Positions 49,670 through 59,081 are shown, numbered from the stretch's first letter. The stretch is 64,000 nucleotides of DNA from Kribbella pittospori (GCF_004331465.1 NZ_SJKB01000017.1:1-64000), one strand, 5' to 3'. Numbers and translations are program-made. Notes: a model not told the origin generated them from the letters alone.

Positions 49670-50585
49670 CGAGACTCCTCCTGCGGACCGAACGGAGCCA
49701 GGAGTCGATGCGAGCCACATCGGGGGTGGCCGGTAGAACCGTTTGTTGCAAGGCCTTGTCGAGGTCTTCGTGCAGGGTGAGGCGCCACTGCTCGACCTCA
49801 GGCCAAGGCAGTTCGCCACGCCGTACCGCCAGCAGCCGCTCGCGATACGGACCGGCATCGACGACTAGCTTTGCCTCCAGCAACAGAGTGCGGGCCGCGA
49901 GCAACAACCGGATCAGGTGCATCACGTGCTTCCACTTCGGGGCACCGTCGCGGCGGATGTCCGTCTCCAGCTTCTTGAACTGGCTCAGCACATAACCGGA
50001 GTACGTCTGATATACGAGCTGCGAAAGAAAGGCACCGCGGAGCTCAAGCAGTTCCTCCCCCAACGGCGTCTGCCGGACCACGAGCGGCGAGTGGATCACC
50101 TCGAGGACATTCGGGTTGGCCTTCAACGCCAGCTCACAGAACCGTTCGACCTCCCAGGAGAACCACTCCTCCTCGGGGCCGTCGACGTGCGTCGGCGGTT
50201 TGGCCAGCGACCAGAACGACTCGGTCGGCGCGACATACACCCCGCGGGTGTCCGTGTCCGACGTCTCGGTCTGCAGCCCGTACGCCCTCGAACCGATGAC
50301 CGCCGCGTAGATCGTGTGCTCCAGCACCAGCCGGTCACCATCCGGCTGATCCAACTCGATCGCCTCGTCCTGGTACGCCGTACGCAGACTCAACTCGTCG
50401 CGGCGGGCAACCGTCTCCCGGCCGTCGGCGAGCCGCACCGTGTAGCGACCGTCCGGGGTGATGCCGGCGACCCGGCCGGTCGCCCCACGGTGCGCCGTAC
50501 CGCCGTGGTCGTCCGGCGCCGCGACCCGGATCACCACCTGCGTCCCCACCGGCAACTGCGGCCCGACCAACCCCATGCCGCTCAT
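49659..50585 (-). CDS. Nucleotidyltransferase (COG3541, RlaP-like)
   Basis: A 308-residue predicted nucleotidyltransferase of the DNA polymerase beta superfamily. An N-terminal small beta domain (residues 5-70, GTQVVIRVAAP, GRYTVRLADGRE) precedes the catalytic pattern AAVIGSRAYGLQTETSDTDTRGVYV, with the G-S and D-x-D signature. Then WEVERFCELALKANPNVLEVIHS and a helical C-terminus. Members of PF10127 are linked to RNA repair in some bacteria; here the partner is unknown. ATG at 50585. Confidence 0.85.
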   Translation of the reverse strand: MSGMGLVGPQLPVGTQVVIRVAAPDDHGGTAHRGATGRVAGITPDGRYTVRLADGRETVARRDELSLRTAYQDEAIELDQPDGDRLVLEHTIYAAVIGSRAYGLQTETSDTDTRGVYVAPTESFWSLAKPPTHVDGPEEEWFSWEVERFCELALKANPNVLEVIHSPLVVRQTPLGEELLELRGAFLSQLVYQTYSGYVLSQFKKLETDIRRDGAPKWKHVMHLIRLLLAARTLLLEAKLVVDAGPYRERLLAVRRGELPWPEVEQWRLTLHEDLDKALQQTVLPATPDVARIDSWLRSVRRRSLGNT

Positions 50586-50645
50586 CGTTTCATCAGTGCA
50601 GTTCACTCTATTGACAAATTTTTCTGTCAAGGAGAGATTGGGCGC

Positions 50646-51221
50646 ATGCTGGGATACATCGAGGAGCCGGAGAAGCTGCGTGTTGCGCTGTCGCCGATCC
50701 GGCGGCGGCTGCTCGAACTGCTCCGCGAGCCGTCGTCGGCGACCCAGCTCGCGGCCGCTCTGGAGCTGCCCCGGCAGCGGGTGAACTACCACCTGCGCGA
50801 GCTGGAGAAGGCCGGATTGATCGAGCTCGTCGAGGAGCGGCAGCGGCGCGGATTCATCGAGCGGATCCTGCGCGCGAAGGCCGCGACCCTGGTGGTCGAT
50901 CCGGCCGTGATGGGTCACGCGTTCACCGAGATCCAGGACCAGTACGCCGCCGAGCACCTGGTGGACGTGGCCGCCGGCACGGTCCGCGACGTGGCCCGGA
51001 TGCAGAGCGCGGCCGACGCCGACGGCAAACGGCTGCTCACGTTCACGCTGGAGGCCGAGGTGCGGTTCGCCGAACCGGGCGACGTACACCGCTTCACCGA
51101 TGCCTTGACCGAGGCGGTGCGGCGGACCATCGAAGAGTTCGACACTGAGAGCGGGCGGCCCTATCGCCTGATCGCCGGCGGCCACCCGGCATCACGACGT
51201 ACCGAAGGAGAAGAAGGATGA
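50646..51221 (+). CDS. ArsR-like winged-helix regulator
   Basis: A 191-residue regulator: SPIRRRLLELLREPSSATQLA and LPRQRVNYHLRELEKAGLIELVEER form the winged helix, followed by a long helix and a C-terminal domain of about 100 residues. ATG at 50646 behind AAGGAGA. It is coupled by ATGA to an SRPBCC protein gene, a common pairing in actinomycetes. Divergent from the nucleotidyltransferase gene. Confidence 0.9.
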   Translation: MLGYIEEPEKLRVALSPIRRRLLELLREPSSATQLAAALELPRQRVNYHLRELEKAGLIELVEERQRRGFIERILRAKAATLVVDPAVMGHAFTEIQDQYAAEHLVDVAAGTVRDVARMQSAADADGKRLLTFTLEAEVRFAEPGDVHRFTDALTEAVRRTIEEFDTESGRPYRLIAGGHPASRRTEGEEG

Positions 51222-51934
51222 GCGAGGAGACACCGCGGATCGTGGTGACCGTGGCCGCGCCGGCCGAGGCGGTCTGGGACGCGCTGCGGAACAAGGACAA
51301 GATCCGGCACTGGCACGGCTGGGAGTACGAAGGCACCCAGGGCGGGCTGGAGGAGGAGATCGACCTGATCTACTTCACCAAGGTCGACGACAGCCAGGCC
51401 GGGACGCTGATCCTCGGGGACGGCGACCGGTTCGTGGTCGAGCCGGTCGAGGGCGGATCGCGGATCACGCTGACTCGGTCGCCGCGCGGCTCCAATCCCG
51501 ACTGGGAGGCGTACTACGACGACATCACCGAGGGCTGGACGACGTTCGTCAACCAGTTGAAGTTCGCGCTCGAGCAGCACCCGGACGACGAGCGGCGGAC
51601 GCTGTTCTACGTCGGCACCGGGGCCGCCTCGCTGACGACTTCACTGGGTATCGATGACCGGCCGGTGGGTGCGCCGTACGAGCTGGACCTGGTCGGCGAA
51701 GCGGTGAAGGGCGAGGTCCTGTACACATCGGAGCACCAGGTCGGCCTGACAGTCGATGCCTGGGGCAACGGTCTGCTCGTGCTCAGCTACATCCCGCCGG
51801 GCGAGCTCAAGCCGGAAGGCTCGGCGATGGCGATCCTCAGCCTGTACGGCGACGTCGACCGGGACGCGCTCGACTCGCGCTGGAAGACCTGGTGGGAGAC
51901 GCACTACGAGCCGGCCAGCCTGCCCGGTACATGA
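51218..51934 (+). CDS. SRPBCC (START-like) domain protein
   Basis: A 238-residue protein of the AHSA1/START-like superfamily: VTVAAPAEAVWDALRNKDKIRHWHGWEYEG, DRFVVEPVEGGSRITLTR and WTTFVNQLKFALEQHP. The C-terminal third is an added domain. The fold has a deep ligand pocket; the ligand is unknown. It overlaps the regulator gene (ATGA), so the pair probably forms a sensing unit. Confidence 0.88.
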   Translation: MSEETPRIVVTVAAPAEAVWDALRNKDKIRHWHGWEYEGTQGGLEEEIDLIYFTKVDDSQAGTLILGDGDRFVVEPVEGGSRITLTRSPRGSNPDWEAYYDDITEGWTTFVNQLKFALEQHPDDERRTLFYVGTGAASLTTSLGIDDRPVGAPYELDLVGEAVKGEVLYTSEHQVGLTVDAWGNGLLVLSYIPPGELKPEGSAMAILSLYGDVDRDALDSRWKTWWETHYEPASLPGT

Positions 51935-51935
51935 C

Positions 51936-52017
51936 GACAGGAGGTGTCCCGCCCGTTGCGAGGTCGTCAGGCGTGGCCGACGGCGGGAGCCTGCCAGACC
52001 TGGCGACACCTCCTGTC
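51936..52017. repeat. Palindromic element, copy 2
   Basis: GACAGGAGGTGTC (51936-51948) and GACACCTCCTGTC (52005-52017) are perfect 13-bp arms around 56 bp. Outside the right arm comes CACCTGCAC, as GAGCTGCAC follows the arm in copy 1 (6429-6530). It begins 1 base after the SRPBCC stop. Confidence 0.65.
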
Positions 52018-52155
52018 CACCTGCACCTGACGCGGCGGTGACAGGGCGCAAACGTGCCAGTACTCTCGGTCTGTCTCTAGCGGTTACTTCTGAGTACCTT
52101 TCTTGCCACGGCGGTCGCCGCCCCGCGGCCGCCCTCCGGCGAGAGAGGTCTTCCG

Positions 52156-53364
52156 GTGAACATTCCGTCCCGCTCACTCGTGCGTCGAGTGTCCACGTTC
52201 CTCGTGCTCTCCATGACCGGGCTCTTCCTGGTCGCCACCCCCGCCCGGGCCGACGGTCCCGGCTCCGGGACGCCGTACGTCGTCACCCTCGGCGACTCCT
52301 ACATCTCGGGCGAGGCGGGCCGCTGGGCCGGCAGCTCGAACAATTCCGAGGCACGGGCCGACGCGCTCGGTGCGCACGCCTACCACGACAACGCGAGTCG
52401 CACCGCCGAGCAGATCCCACGGTGCCATCGCAGCAGCTCCGCCGAGGCGTTCATCGGCGGTGGTGTCGGCGGGCTGAACCTGGCCTGCTCCGGCGCCAGC
52501 ACCGCCACCAGCACAGGTGACGACTTCAAACCTGGCATCGACTTCTACGACGACGGCGCCGGGCATCTCGGGCAGGCGAAGATGCTGCAGCAGTTCGCGG
52601 CCGGCCACAACGTGCGGCAGGTGGTCGTCTCGATCGGCGGCAACGACTTCAAGTTCGCGTCGATCGTCACCCAGTGTGTGACCGACTTCCTGCTGTCGCC
52701 GTCCTGGTTCCCGGACTACTGCAAGGACGACTCCTCGGTCGTCGCCAACTTCACGTCGGCCAACGTCACCGCCGTACGCGGGAGGATCGCGACCGCCTTC
52801 CAGAACGTACGCACGGCGATGCGGAACGCCGGGTACGGCGACAACGCGTGGACGCTGCTGGTCCAGACGTACCCGTCACCGATCCCGGGCGGGAGCGGGT
52901 TACGGTACGGGCAGAGCGGCTACACGCGGCAGAGTGTGGGCGGCTGCGGGTTCTGGAACGCGGACGCCGACTGGGCGAACAACACCGCGCTCGTCACCAT
53001 CAACAACACGGTCCGCGCGGCGATCGGGCAGTCCGGGCTCGGGAACGTCCGCCTGCTCGAGCTCCAGTCGGCCTTCAACGGCCGGCGGTTGTGCGAGAGC
53101 TCGGTCGGTCTCTACGAGGAGGTCGGGCTGAGCTCGTGGACCCAGCCCACGGCGGTCGACAAGACCGAGTGGATCAACCAGATCCGCACGGTCACCACGG
53201 TCGGGTCGAACTACTTCATCCAGGAGAGCCTGCACCCGAACTACTGGGCCCAGCTCGCGCTCCGCTCCTGCGTCCGCCAGACCTACACCCAGAACCGCGG
53301 CGGCACCTGCACCATCTCCGGCACCGGCCTGCTCAACGGCGAGCCCCGGATGACGCTTGGTTAG
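52156..53364 (+). CDS. Secreted SGNH/GDSL lipase or esterase
   Basis: A 402-residue secreted hydrolase. Signal peptide of about 32 residues (VRRVSTFLVLSMTGLFLVATPARA). SGNH blocks: VVTLGDSYISGEAGRW (Ser), GGLNLACSGAS (Gly), VVSIGGNDFKF (Asn) and ESLHPNYWAQ (His). Even numbers of Cys suggest disulfides. It resembles actinomycete extracellular lipases. GTG at 52156. A terminator hairpin follows. Confidence 0.92.
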   Translation: MNIPSRSLVRRVSTFLVLSMTGLFLVATPARADGPGSGTPYVVTLGDSYISGEAGRWAGSSNNSEARADALGAHAYHDNASRTAEQIPRCHRSSSAEAFIGGGVGGLNLACSGASTATSTGDDFKPGIDFYDDGAGHLGQAKMLQQFAAGHNVRQVVVSIGGNDFKFASIVTQCVTDFLLSPSWFPDYCKDDSSVVANFTSANVTAVRGRIATAFQNVRTAMRNAGYGDNAWTLLVQTYPSPIPGGSGLRYGQSGYTRQSVGGCGFWNADADWANNTALVTINNTVRAAIGQSGLGNVRLLELQSAFNGRRLCESSVGLYEEVGLSSWTQPTAVDKTEWINQIRTVTTVGSNYFIQESLHPNYWAQLALRSCVRQTYTQNRGGTCTISGTGLLNGEPRMTLG

Positions 53365-53377
53365 TGCAGTAGCTCAC

Positions 53378-53411
53378 CCGGTACGGCGGCCCCGTCGGGT
53401 CGCCGTACCGG
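53378..53411 (+). terminator. Hairpin after the lipase gene
   Basis: CCGGTACGGCG and CGCCGTACCGG form a perfect 11-bp stem with a 12-base loop, 13 bases after the stop. Confidence 0.7.
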
Positions 53412-53515
53412 CGGTTGATTAGGCTCGGTGCGTTGTGGGTGCTCTGGACCAGGTGAGGGTGGTACAGGCAGAATCGCGCAGACGAGTCGGCTGCTTCGTG
53501 GGGTGTTAGGGCGTA

Positions 53516-56497
53516 GTGGAAATGGAACATGCGCTGTCGCTGGACGGCCAGCGCTGGGATCTGTCCGACGGTAGCGACTCGATCACCATCGGGCGCGCCT
53601 CCAACGCCGACATCCGGTTGACGGCCGACGACCAGATCTCCCGCATCCACGCCCGCCTGACCCGCTCCGGCAGCACCTGGACCCTGATCGACGAGTCCCG
53701 CAACGGCACCGCCCTCAACGGCCGCCGCCTGGCCGCCCCCACCCCCCTCACCAACAACGACCAAATCCACATCGGCCGCTCAGTCCTGACCTTCCACGAA
53801 ACCCCTTCCCCGGCTGGTGCCCCACCAGCGGACGGTGCACCCGCCTCCTTCACCCCCGCGGAAGCCCCGCCCGCCTCGTACTCCCCCGCGGAAGCCTCGC
53901 CCGCCTCCCTCGCCCCACCCGCGGAGGCGCCGCCCGCCTCGTTCTCCCTGCCTGAGCCGCCCCCGGCCGCCGAGTACCCCCCGCCTGCAGACGCGCCGTA
54001 TCCCGCCGACGCCTACCCGGCGCCCGCGAACGAGCAGTACGGCGCGCCTTCGGACCAGCAGGACGCCGCGTCCTCGAACCAGCAGTACGCCGCGTCCTCG
54101 GACGATCAGGACGCGCCCTCGTATGAGCAGCACGGCGCTCCCTCAGATGATCGGTACGCCGCGCACGCGGACGACCAGTACGCCGCGCCTGCGGAGCAGT
54201 ACTCCGCGCCCGCCGACCAGTACTCCGCGCCGGCCGACCAGTACTCCGAGCCCGCCGCCGACCTGCATCGCGCTCCTGCGGAGGACGCGTTCTCAGGACA
54301 AGCAGATGGTGCGTACGCCGCGCCCGACCAGCCGTCGTACCGCGAGAAGAACGCCCCGCAGTATCACCCCGACTCAGCCGAACCTCCTGCGGCGGCACCT
54401 TCGGGACCCGCCGAGCGGCCGCAGGTGGCCGACCGGTTCTCCCTCGCAGAGCCCCTCGCGCTCGGCGACCCAGCCGCGTACGCCCCGGTCACTCCCCCCT
54501 CCAGCCGCGCGGACCGAGGCCAAAACCCCTTCGCCCCACCCGAGGCTGAACCAACCCCAAGCCCGTACGCACCCACCCCCCAAAACCAGCAGCCGACCCC
54601 ACCCACACCCCCCGACCCCGACCAGGACGCAAACGCGTTCACCCCACCCAACCCCGCCGACCGACGCCCCACCCTCGCCGACCGTGGCCCAAGACCAGTC
54701 ACCCCGCCCAACCCCAACCAGCAGCCAAGCCCCATCACACCGCCCGACCCCGGGCCGGACCCAAGCGCGTACACCCCACCCGAGGCCGACCGGGGCAACA
54801 ACCCCTTCGCACCACCCGAGGGTGTGCCGGGCAGTTTCCCACCAGCTGAGGCCGAGCAGGGCGCGAGCTCATCTGCCCCAGCCCAAGGCGAGCTCGGCGG
54901 CTTCGCGCCGTCCGGGGGCAAGCAGGGCGCTAGCCCGTTCGCCCCAGCCCAAGGTGAGCCCGACGGCTTCGCGGCGGAGCGTGTGCCGGGCGGCTGCGGA
55001 TCGGGCGAGGGTGGGCAGGGCGCGAGCTCGTTCGCTCCAGCCCAGGGTGATCCCGGCGGCTTCGCGCCGTCCGGGGCCGAGCAGGGCAGGAGCCCGTTCG
55101 CCCCGGCCAAGGGTGAGCCCGACGGCTTCGCGTCGGCTGCGGGTGTGCCGGGCGGCTCCCGACCGGGTGAGGGCGAGCACGGCGCGAGCTCGTTCGCTCC
55201 AGCCCAAGGTGAGCCCGGCGACTTCGCGCCGCCCGAGGGCGGGCAGGGCGGGAGCCCGTTCGTTCAGGTTGAGGGTGAGCCGGGTGACTTTGGGTCGGGC
55301 GAGGGTGGGCAGGGTGTGAGCCCGTTCGCCCGGGCTGAGGGTGAGTCGGGCGGCTTCGCTTCGGGCGAGGGTGAGCGTGGGGGGAACCCGTTCGCGCGTG
55401 ATGGGGCTGGGCAGGGTGTGAGCCAGTTCGCTCCGGCTGACGGTGGGTATGAGCCGTCGGCGGGTGATGAGGGTTTTGGTGGGGTTACGGGTGAGGGGGT
55501 TGCGGTTGGGGGTGGGGATTGGGGGGCTTATCCGTCGGCGGACAATCCGGAGCCGGCTCGGTCGCCGTGGGCTGGTGGGATGACTGTGCCGATTCAGTTC
55601 GATCGGTCGCAGGCCAATCGGAACGAGTCGGCCGGCTGGCCGGACACCGGTCGGGCCGAGGATCAAGCAGGCGTCGCCCCAGCCGGCGGAGCGCAGACAT
55701 CACGCGGAGCGGCGGGCGCCCGACAGACATCGCGTACGCCGCAGCCTCGGCAGGCGTCACCGAAGGCGGAGGCACGCGCCGCGAAAGCGAAGGCTCGCCG
55801 ACCGGCCGACGCGGATGAGGTCGGCCAGGTAAGGCTCGGCCGTGTACTCGCGGTAGCAGGCGCCCTCCTCGCGCTCGGCCTCCTGATCAACCTCGTCGTC
55901 ACCTTCTTCTCATCCGGCCCCGGCGGTCCCCTCCGCTGGCTGGTGCCGCCAGTCATCGCGCTCATCACCGCGATGGTCGTCGCCCTGATGGACGCGCTCA
56001 GCCCGCAGGAACGCTCCCCCGGTCGTCTCAACGTCTCTGTGATCGTCGCGATCGTCGTCGTACTGCTCGGCGTCGGTGTCGGCGGGTTCGCGCTCACCGC
56101 GGCAGCGCAGTACGCCGCCGGCTACCTCACCGGTAAGGAGTCCGGCGAGGACCGCCTGGTGAAGCCGGTCGGGAAGGGATTCGAAGGCCTGACCGTCACC
56201 GTCCAGAATGTGACGTACACGAGCCACTTCACCCGCGTGCAACTCGCGATCAAGAACGCCGGTGATCAGTCGATCGCCCTGCCGCGCGACAGCAACGTCG
56301 CCCTCACCGGCCCGGAGGGCAACGCGATCCGCGCCGACGACTCCCGTAGCCAGTGGCCGGGCAAGTTCCCGGCCGGCGGCACCAAACACGGCACGATCAC
56401 GTTCAAGGGCCACCTGCCGGACAATCTGGAGACCGCGACCCTCACCCTCAAGTCCGGTGAGCCCCCGGTCGCCCTCGGTATTGCCCTCAGCAACTGA
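53516..56497 (+). CDS. FHA domain membrane protein with very long disordered linker
   Basis: A 993-residue protein (GTG 53516; ATG 53522 also possible). Residues 1-95 are an FHA phosphothreonine-binding domain: TIGRASNADIRL, SRIHARL, RNGTALNG. Residues about 96-775 are low complexity: Pro/Ala-rich, then Gln/Tyr/Asp-rich (DQYAAPAEQ-like), then Pro/Asn-rich, then about nine copies of a 22-24 residue Gly-rich repeat. Three TM segments follow (near 777-797, 805-825, 838-865) and an extracytoplasmic DUF4352-like domain. It may tether a Ser/Thr-kinase signal to the membrane. No kinase gene is nearby. Confidence 0.85.
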   Translation: MEMEHALSLDGQRWDLSDGSDSITIGRASNADIRLTADDQISRIHARLTRSGSTWTLIDESRNGTALNGRRLAAPTPLTNNDQIHIGRSVLTFHETPSPAGAPPADGAPASFTPAEAPPASYSPAEASPASLAPPAEAPPASFSLPEPPPAAEYPPPADAPYPADAYPAPANEQYGAPSDQQDAASSNQQYAASSDDQDAPSYEQHGAPSDDRYAAHADDQYAAPAEQYSAPADQYSAPADQYSEPAADLHRAPAEDAFSGQADGAYAAPDQPSYREKNAPQYHPDSAEPPAAAPSGPAERPQVADRFSLAEPLALGDPAAYAPVTPPSSRADRGQNPFAPPEAEPTPSPYAPTPQNQQPTPPTPPDPDQDANAFTPPNPADRRPTLADRGPRPVTPPNPNQQPSPITPPDPGPDPSAYTPPEADRGNNPFAPPEGVPGSFPPAEAEQGASSSAPAQGELGGFAPSGGKQGASPFAPAQGEPDGFAAERVPGGCGSGEGGQGASSFAPAQGDPGGFAPSGAEQGRSPFAPAKGEPDGFASAAGVPGGSRPGEGEHGASSFAPAQGEPGDFAPPEGGQGGSPFVQVEGEPGDFGSGEGGQGVSPFARAEGESGGFASGEGERGGNPFARDGAGQGVSQFAPADGGYEPSAGDEGFGGVTGEGVAVGGGDWGAYPSADNPEPARSPWAGGMTVPIQFDRSQANRNESAGWPDTGRAEDQAGVAPAGGAQTSRGAAGARQTSRTPQPRQASPKAEARAAKAKARRPADADEVGQVRLGRVLAVAGALLALGLLINLVVTFFSSGPGGPLRWLVPPVIALITAMVVALMDALSPQERSPGRLNVSVIVAIVVVLLGVGVGGFALTAAAQYAAGYLTGKESGEDRLVKPVGKGFEGLTVTVQNVTYTSHFTRVQLAIKNAGDQSIALPRDSNVALTGPEGNAIRADDSRSQWPGKFPAGGTKHGTITFKGHLPDNLETATLTLKSGEPPVALGIALSN
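54830..55440 (+). repeat. Degenerate 66-72-bp repeats in the FHA gene
   Basis: About nine imperfect copies encode segments such as EQGASSFAPAQGEPGGF. Copies differ by substitutions and small in-frame changes, so they are older than the array at 1-693. Confidence 0.75.
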
Positions 56498-56552
56498 CAC
56501 CCACGGAAACTGTTGCCCCGGGCAACCCGAAGAAATTCGCGTGCGCACTTAC

Positions 56553-56565
56553 ATCGATTATTGAT
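56553..56565. promoter_or_regulatory. Candidate MarR operator
   Basis: ATCGA TTA TTGAT is nearly palindromic and lies 13 bases before the marR start at 56578. It could bind the MarR protein for self-repression. Confidence 0.45.
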
Positions 56566-56577
56566 ACGGTTCCCAGC

Positions 56578-57015
56578 ATGGCGGCAGAGGTGGATGTCGA
56601 GCGACTGACCACAGCCATCGAGGACTTCAACCCGATCTTCATCCGGTTGCCCTCGGTGCGCAGGTTCAACTTCTCGACCCTGTCGGTCCTGCACACGTTG
56701 TCGCGCAGCGGCCCGCTCCGGCTGACCGACCTGCTGGCGACTGAGCAGCTCAAGCAACCGGCGCTGACCAGCCTGGTCACGAAGCTCGAGCAGGACGGAC
56801 TCCTGCAACGGCGCCCCGACCCGACCGACGGCCGCGCGATGCTGCTGTCGCTGACACGCGCCGGCCGGCAGGTCGTACGGTCCCGCCATACGGAACGGGT
56901 CACCAAGCTGTCCCGCCTGGTCGACCGGCTGACCCCCGAGGAGCGCGACATACTCGCGAGCTCCATCGACGTGCTGAACCGGCTGACCGAGATCGCCGCT
57001 GAGGAGCGACTATGA
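56578..57015 (+). CDS. MarR family transcriptional regulator
   Basis: A 145-residue MarR regulator: FNFSTLSVLHTLSRSGPLRL, TDLLATEQLKQPALTSLVTKLE (recognition helix) and RRPDPTDGRAMLLSLTRAG (wing). ATG at 56578. Its stop overlaps the epoxide hydrolase ATG (ATGA), so it probably controls that enzyme's gene. Confidence 0.93.
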   Translation: MAAEVDVERLTTAIEDFNPIFIRLPSVRRFNFSTLSVLHTLSRSGPLRLTDLLATEQLKQPALTSLVTKLEQDGLLQRRPDPTDGRAMLLSLTRAGRQVVRSRHTERVTKLSRLVDRLTPEERDILASSIDVLNRLTEIAAEERL

Positions 57016-58223
57016 CCAGCTTTCCCTGGGAACCAACCCCGATCCACGTCCCCGACGACGTCCTCGACGACCTGCGCCGCCGGCTGACCGCGACCAAGTG
57101 GCCGCTCGACGCCGGGAACGACGACGGTTTCTACGGCGTACGTCGTACTCAACTGCAGGCACTGGTGGAGTACTGGGCGGACGGGTTCGACTGGCGTGCC
57201 GCCGAGCGCGCGATCAACGCCTTCGAGCACTACCGCGTCGATGTGAACGGCGTACCCGTCCACTTCATGCGCAAGCCCGGCGTCGGGCCGGCCCCGATAC
57301 CGCTGATCCTGAGCCACGGCTGGCCGTGGACGTTCTGGCACTGGTCGAAGGTGATCGGCCCGCTCGCGGACCCGGCGGCGTACGGCGGAGATCCGGCCGA
57401 CGCGTTCGACGTGATCGTGCCGTCGCTGCCCGGCTTCGGGTTCTCGACGCCGCTGACGAACCAGCCGGACATGAACTTCTGGAAGATCGCCGACGTCTGG
57501 CACGACCTGATGACCGGCGTCCTCGGGTACCCGAAGTACGCCGCCGCCGGGTGTGATGTCGGTGCGCTCGTCACCGGGCAACTCGGCCACAAGTACGCCG
57601 ATGAGCTCTACGCGATCCACATCGGTTCGGGCCTGAAACTCACGTTCTTCAACGGCGACCGCGGCTGGGACCTGAGCGGCGGCAACCCGATCCCGCCGAA
57701 CCTTCCGCCCGCGATCCACGACCGGATCATCGAGCTGGAACGGCGGTTCGCGGCCCACCTGGCCACGCATGTCCTGGACCCGAGCACCCTCGGCTTCGGC
57801 CTCGCCGACTCACCCGCCGGCATGCTCGCGTGGATCCTCGAGCGGTGGCTGAGCTGGTCCGGAGGCGACAAGGCGTTCAGCGACGACGACCTGCTGACGA
57901 ACGCCACGATCTATTGGGCCGGCAACGCGATCGACACCTCGATCCGCACCTACGCCAACAACAACCGCTACCCGTGGACGCCGTCCCACGACCGTACGCC
58001 GGCCATCGAAGCGCCCACCGGCATCACGTTCGTCGGCTACGAGGACCCGCCCGGCGTCAGCACTCCCGAGGAACGCGTCCAGAACTTCCTGAACAGCGAC
58101 CGCGCCGAGTGGTACAACCACGTCAACCTGACCGCCCACCCGGGCGGCGGCCACTTCATCCCGTGGGAACTCCCCACCGAGTGGACCGACGACCTCCGCC
58201 GTACGTTCCGCGACTATCGCTGA
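57012..58223 (+). CDS. Epoxide hydrolase (EHN-domain alpha/beta hydrolase)
   Basis: A 403-residue epoxide hydrolase family member. The EHN domain is at residues 5-110 (IHVPDDVLDDLRRRLTATKWP, LVEYWADGFDWRAAE). Catalytic core: LSHGWPWTFWHW, PSLPGFGFS, nucleophile region AGCDVGALV (Asp where most members have GGDWG) and the His in HPGGGHFIPWE. The variant C-D-V-G around the nucleophile is unusual. ATG at 57012, coupled to marR. Confidence 0.92.
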   Translation: MTSFPWEPTPIHVPDDVLDDLRRRLTATKWPLDAGNDDGFYGVRRTQLQALVEYWADGFDWRAAERAINAFEHYRVDVNGVPVHFMRKPGVGPAPIPLILSHGWPWTFWHWSKVIGPLADPAAYGGDPADAFDVIVPSLPGFGFSTPLTNQPDMNFWKIADVWHDLMTGVLGYPKYAAAGCDVGALVTGQLGHKYADELYAIHIGSGLKLTFFNGDRGWDLSGGNPIPPNLPPAIHDRIIELERRFAAHLATHVLDPSTLGFGLADSPAGMLAWILERWLSWSGGDKAFSDDDLLTNATIYWAGNAIDTSIRTYANNNRYPWTPSHDRTPAIEAPTGITFVGYEDPPGVSTPEERVQNFLNSDRAEWYNHVNLTAHPGGGHFIPWELPTEWTDDLRRTFRDYR

Positions 58224-58993
58224 GTGACGCGGAAGAACTCGGCCGTCCGGGCGTCTGCGGGCAGGTAGCTCTCGACGGCGATCTCGTCGAGCGTGATGTC
58301 GAAGGCGGTACCGAACGTGGTGATCGCGTTGATCAAACAGAGCTCGGTACCGCGGTGGTCGATGCGGATGGGCAGCGCAATGTCCGCCGGATCGGGTGCA
58401 GGCGCGACGTCATCCGGTCCGTAGGCGATCAACTCGTCGTACAGCTCGTGCAGTACGGCGTCGCCGGTGGCGGCGGCCTGCCGGGCCAGCCGAGGCAGGA
58501 GGTAACCGCGCACCTGGGTGAGGTTGCGGATGCGCGGCGCCAGACCTTGTGGGTGCAGGCCGAGTCGCATCATGTTGATCGGCGGTTCCAGCAGCTTCGG
58601 GTCGGCGCCGTCGAGGAAGACATCCAGGGCGTCGTTGGCGAGGATCAGGTTCCAGCGGCGGTCGACGGCCAGCGCCGGGTACGGCTCGTGCGCGCGGACG
58701 AATCGCTCCAGCGCTTCGCGAAGACGGTCCATGTCGGGGTCGTCCAGCGGACGTTGGTGGTAGACCGGCGCGTGGCCGGCGGCGACGAGGAGACGGTTGC
58801 GTTCCCGCAGCGGTACGTCGAGGTGTTCGGCCAGGTGCAGCACCATCGGGCTGCTCGGTATGGTCCGGCCCGTCTCGACGAAGCTGACGTGTCGTGCGGA
58901 CACATCGGCCTGGATCGCGAGATCGAGCTGACTCAGCTTCCGCCGCTGCCGCCACTCCCTGAGTAGCGCACCTACCGGTCTGTCCTCGCTCAC
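58214..58993 (-). CDS. XRE regulator with MmyB-like ligand domain
   Basis: A 259-residue regulator. XRE HTH near residues 8-65 (LLREWRQRRKLSQLDLA, VSARHVSFVETGR), then the MmyB-like PAS-type domain with YPALAVDRRWNLILANDAL and INMMRLGLHPQGL. This class often controls an adjacent oxidoreductase or small enzyme; here the divergent gene at 59082 is the likely target. It overlaps the epoxide hydrolase gene by 10 bp tail-to-tail. Confidence 0.92.
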   Translation of the reverse strand: MSEDRPVGALLREWRQRRKLSQLDLAIQADVSARHVSFVETGRTIPSSPMVLHLAEHLDVPLRERNRLLVAAGHAPVYHQRPLDDPDMDRLREALERFVRAHEPYPALAVDRRWNLILANDALDVFLDGADPKLLEPPINMMRLGLHPQGLAPRIRNLTQVRGYLLPRLARQAAATGDAVLHELYDELIAYGPDDVAPAPDPADIALPIRIDHRGTELCLINAITTFGTAFDITLDEIAVESYLPADARTAEFFRVTQR

Positions 58994-59081
58994 GTCCCGA
59001 GTATCACCGGCGTGGGGTGGGCACTGCCATTACCACCCTTGTCATCGACACCGACCGATGTCATCGGCAACGGTCTGACAC

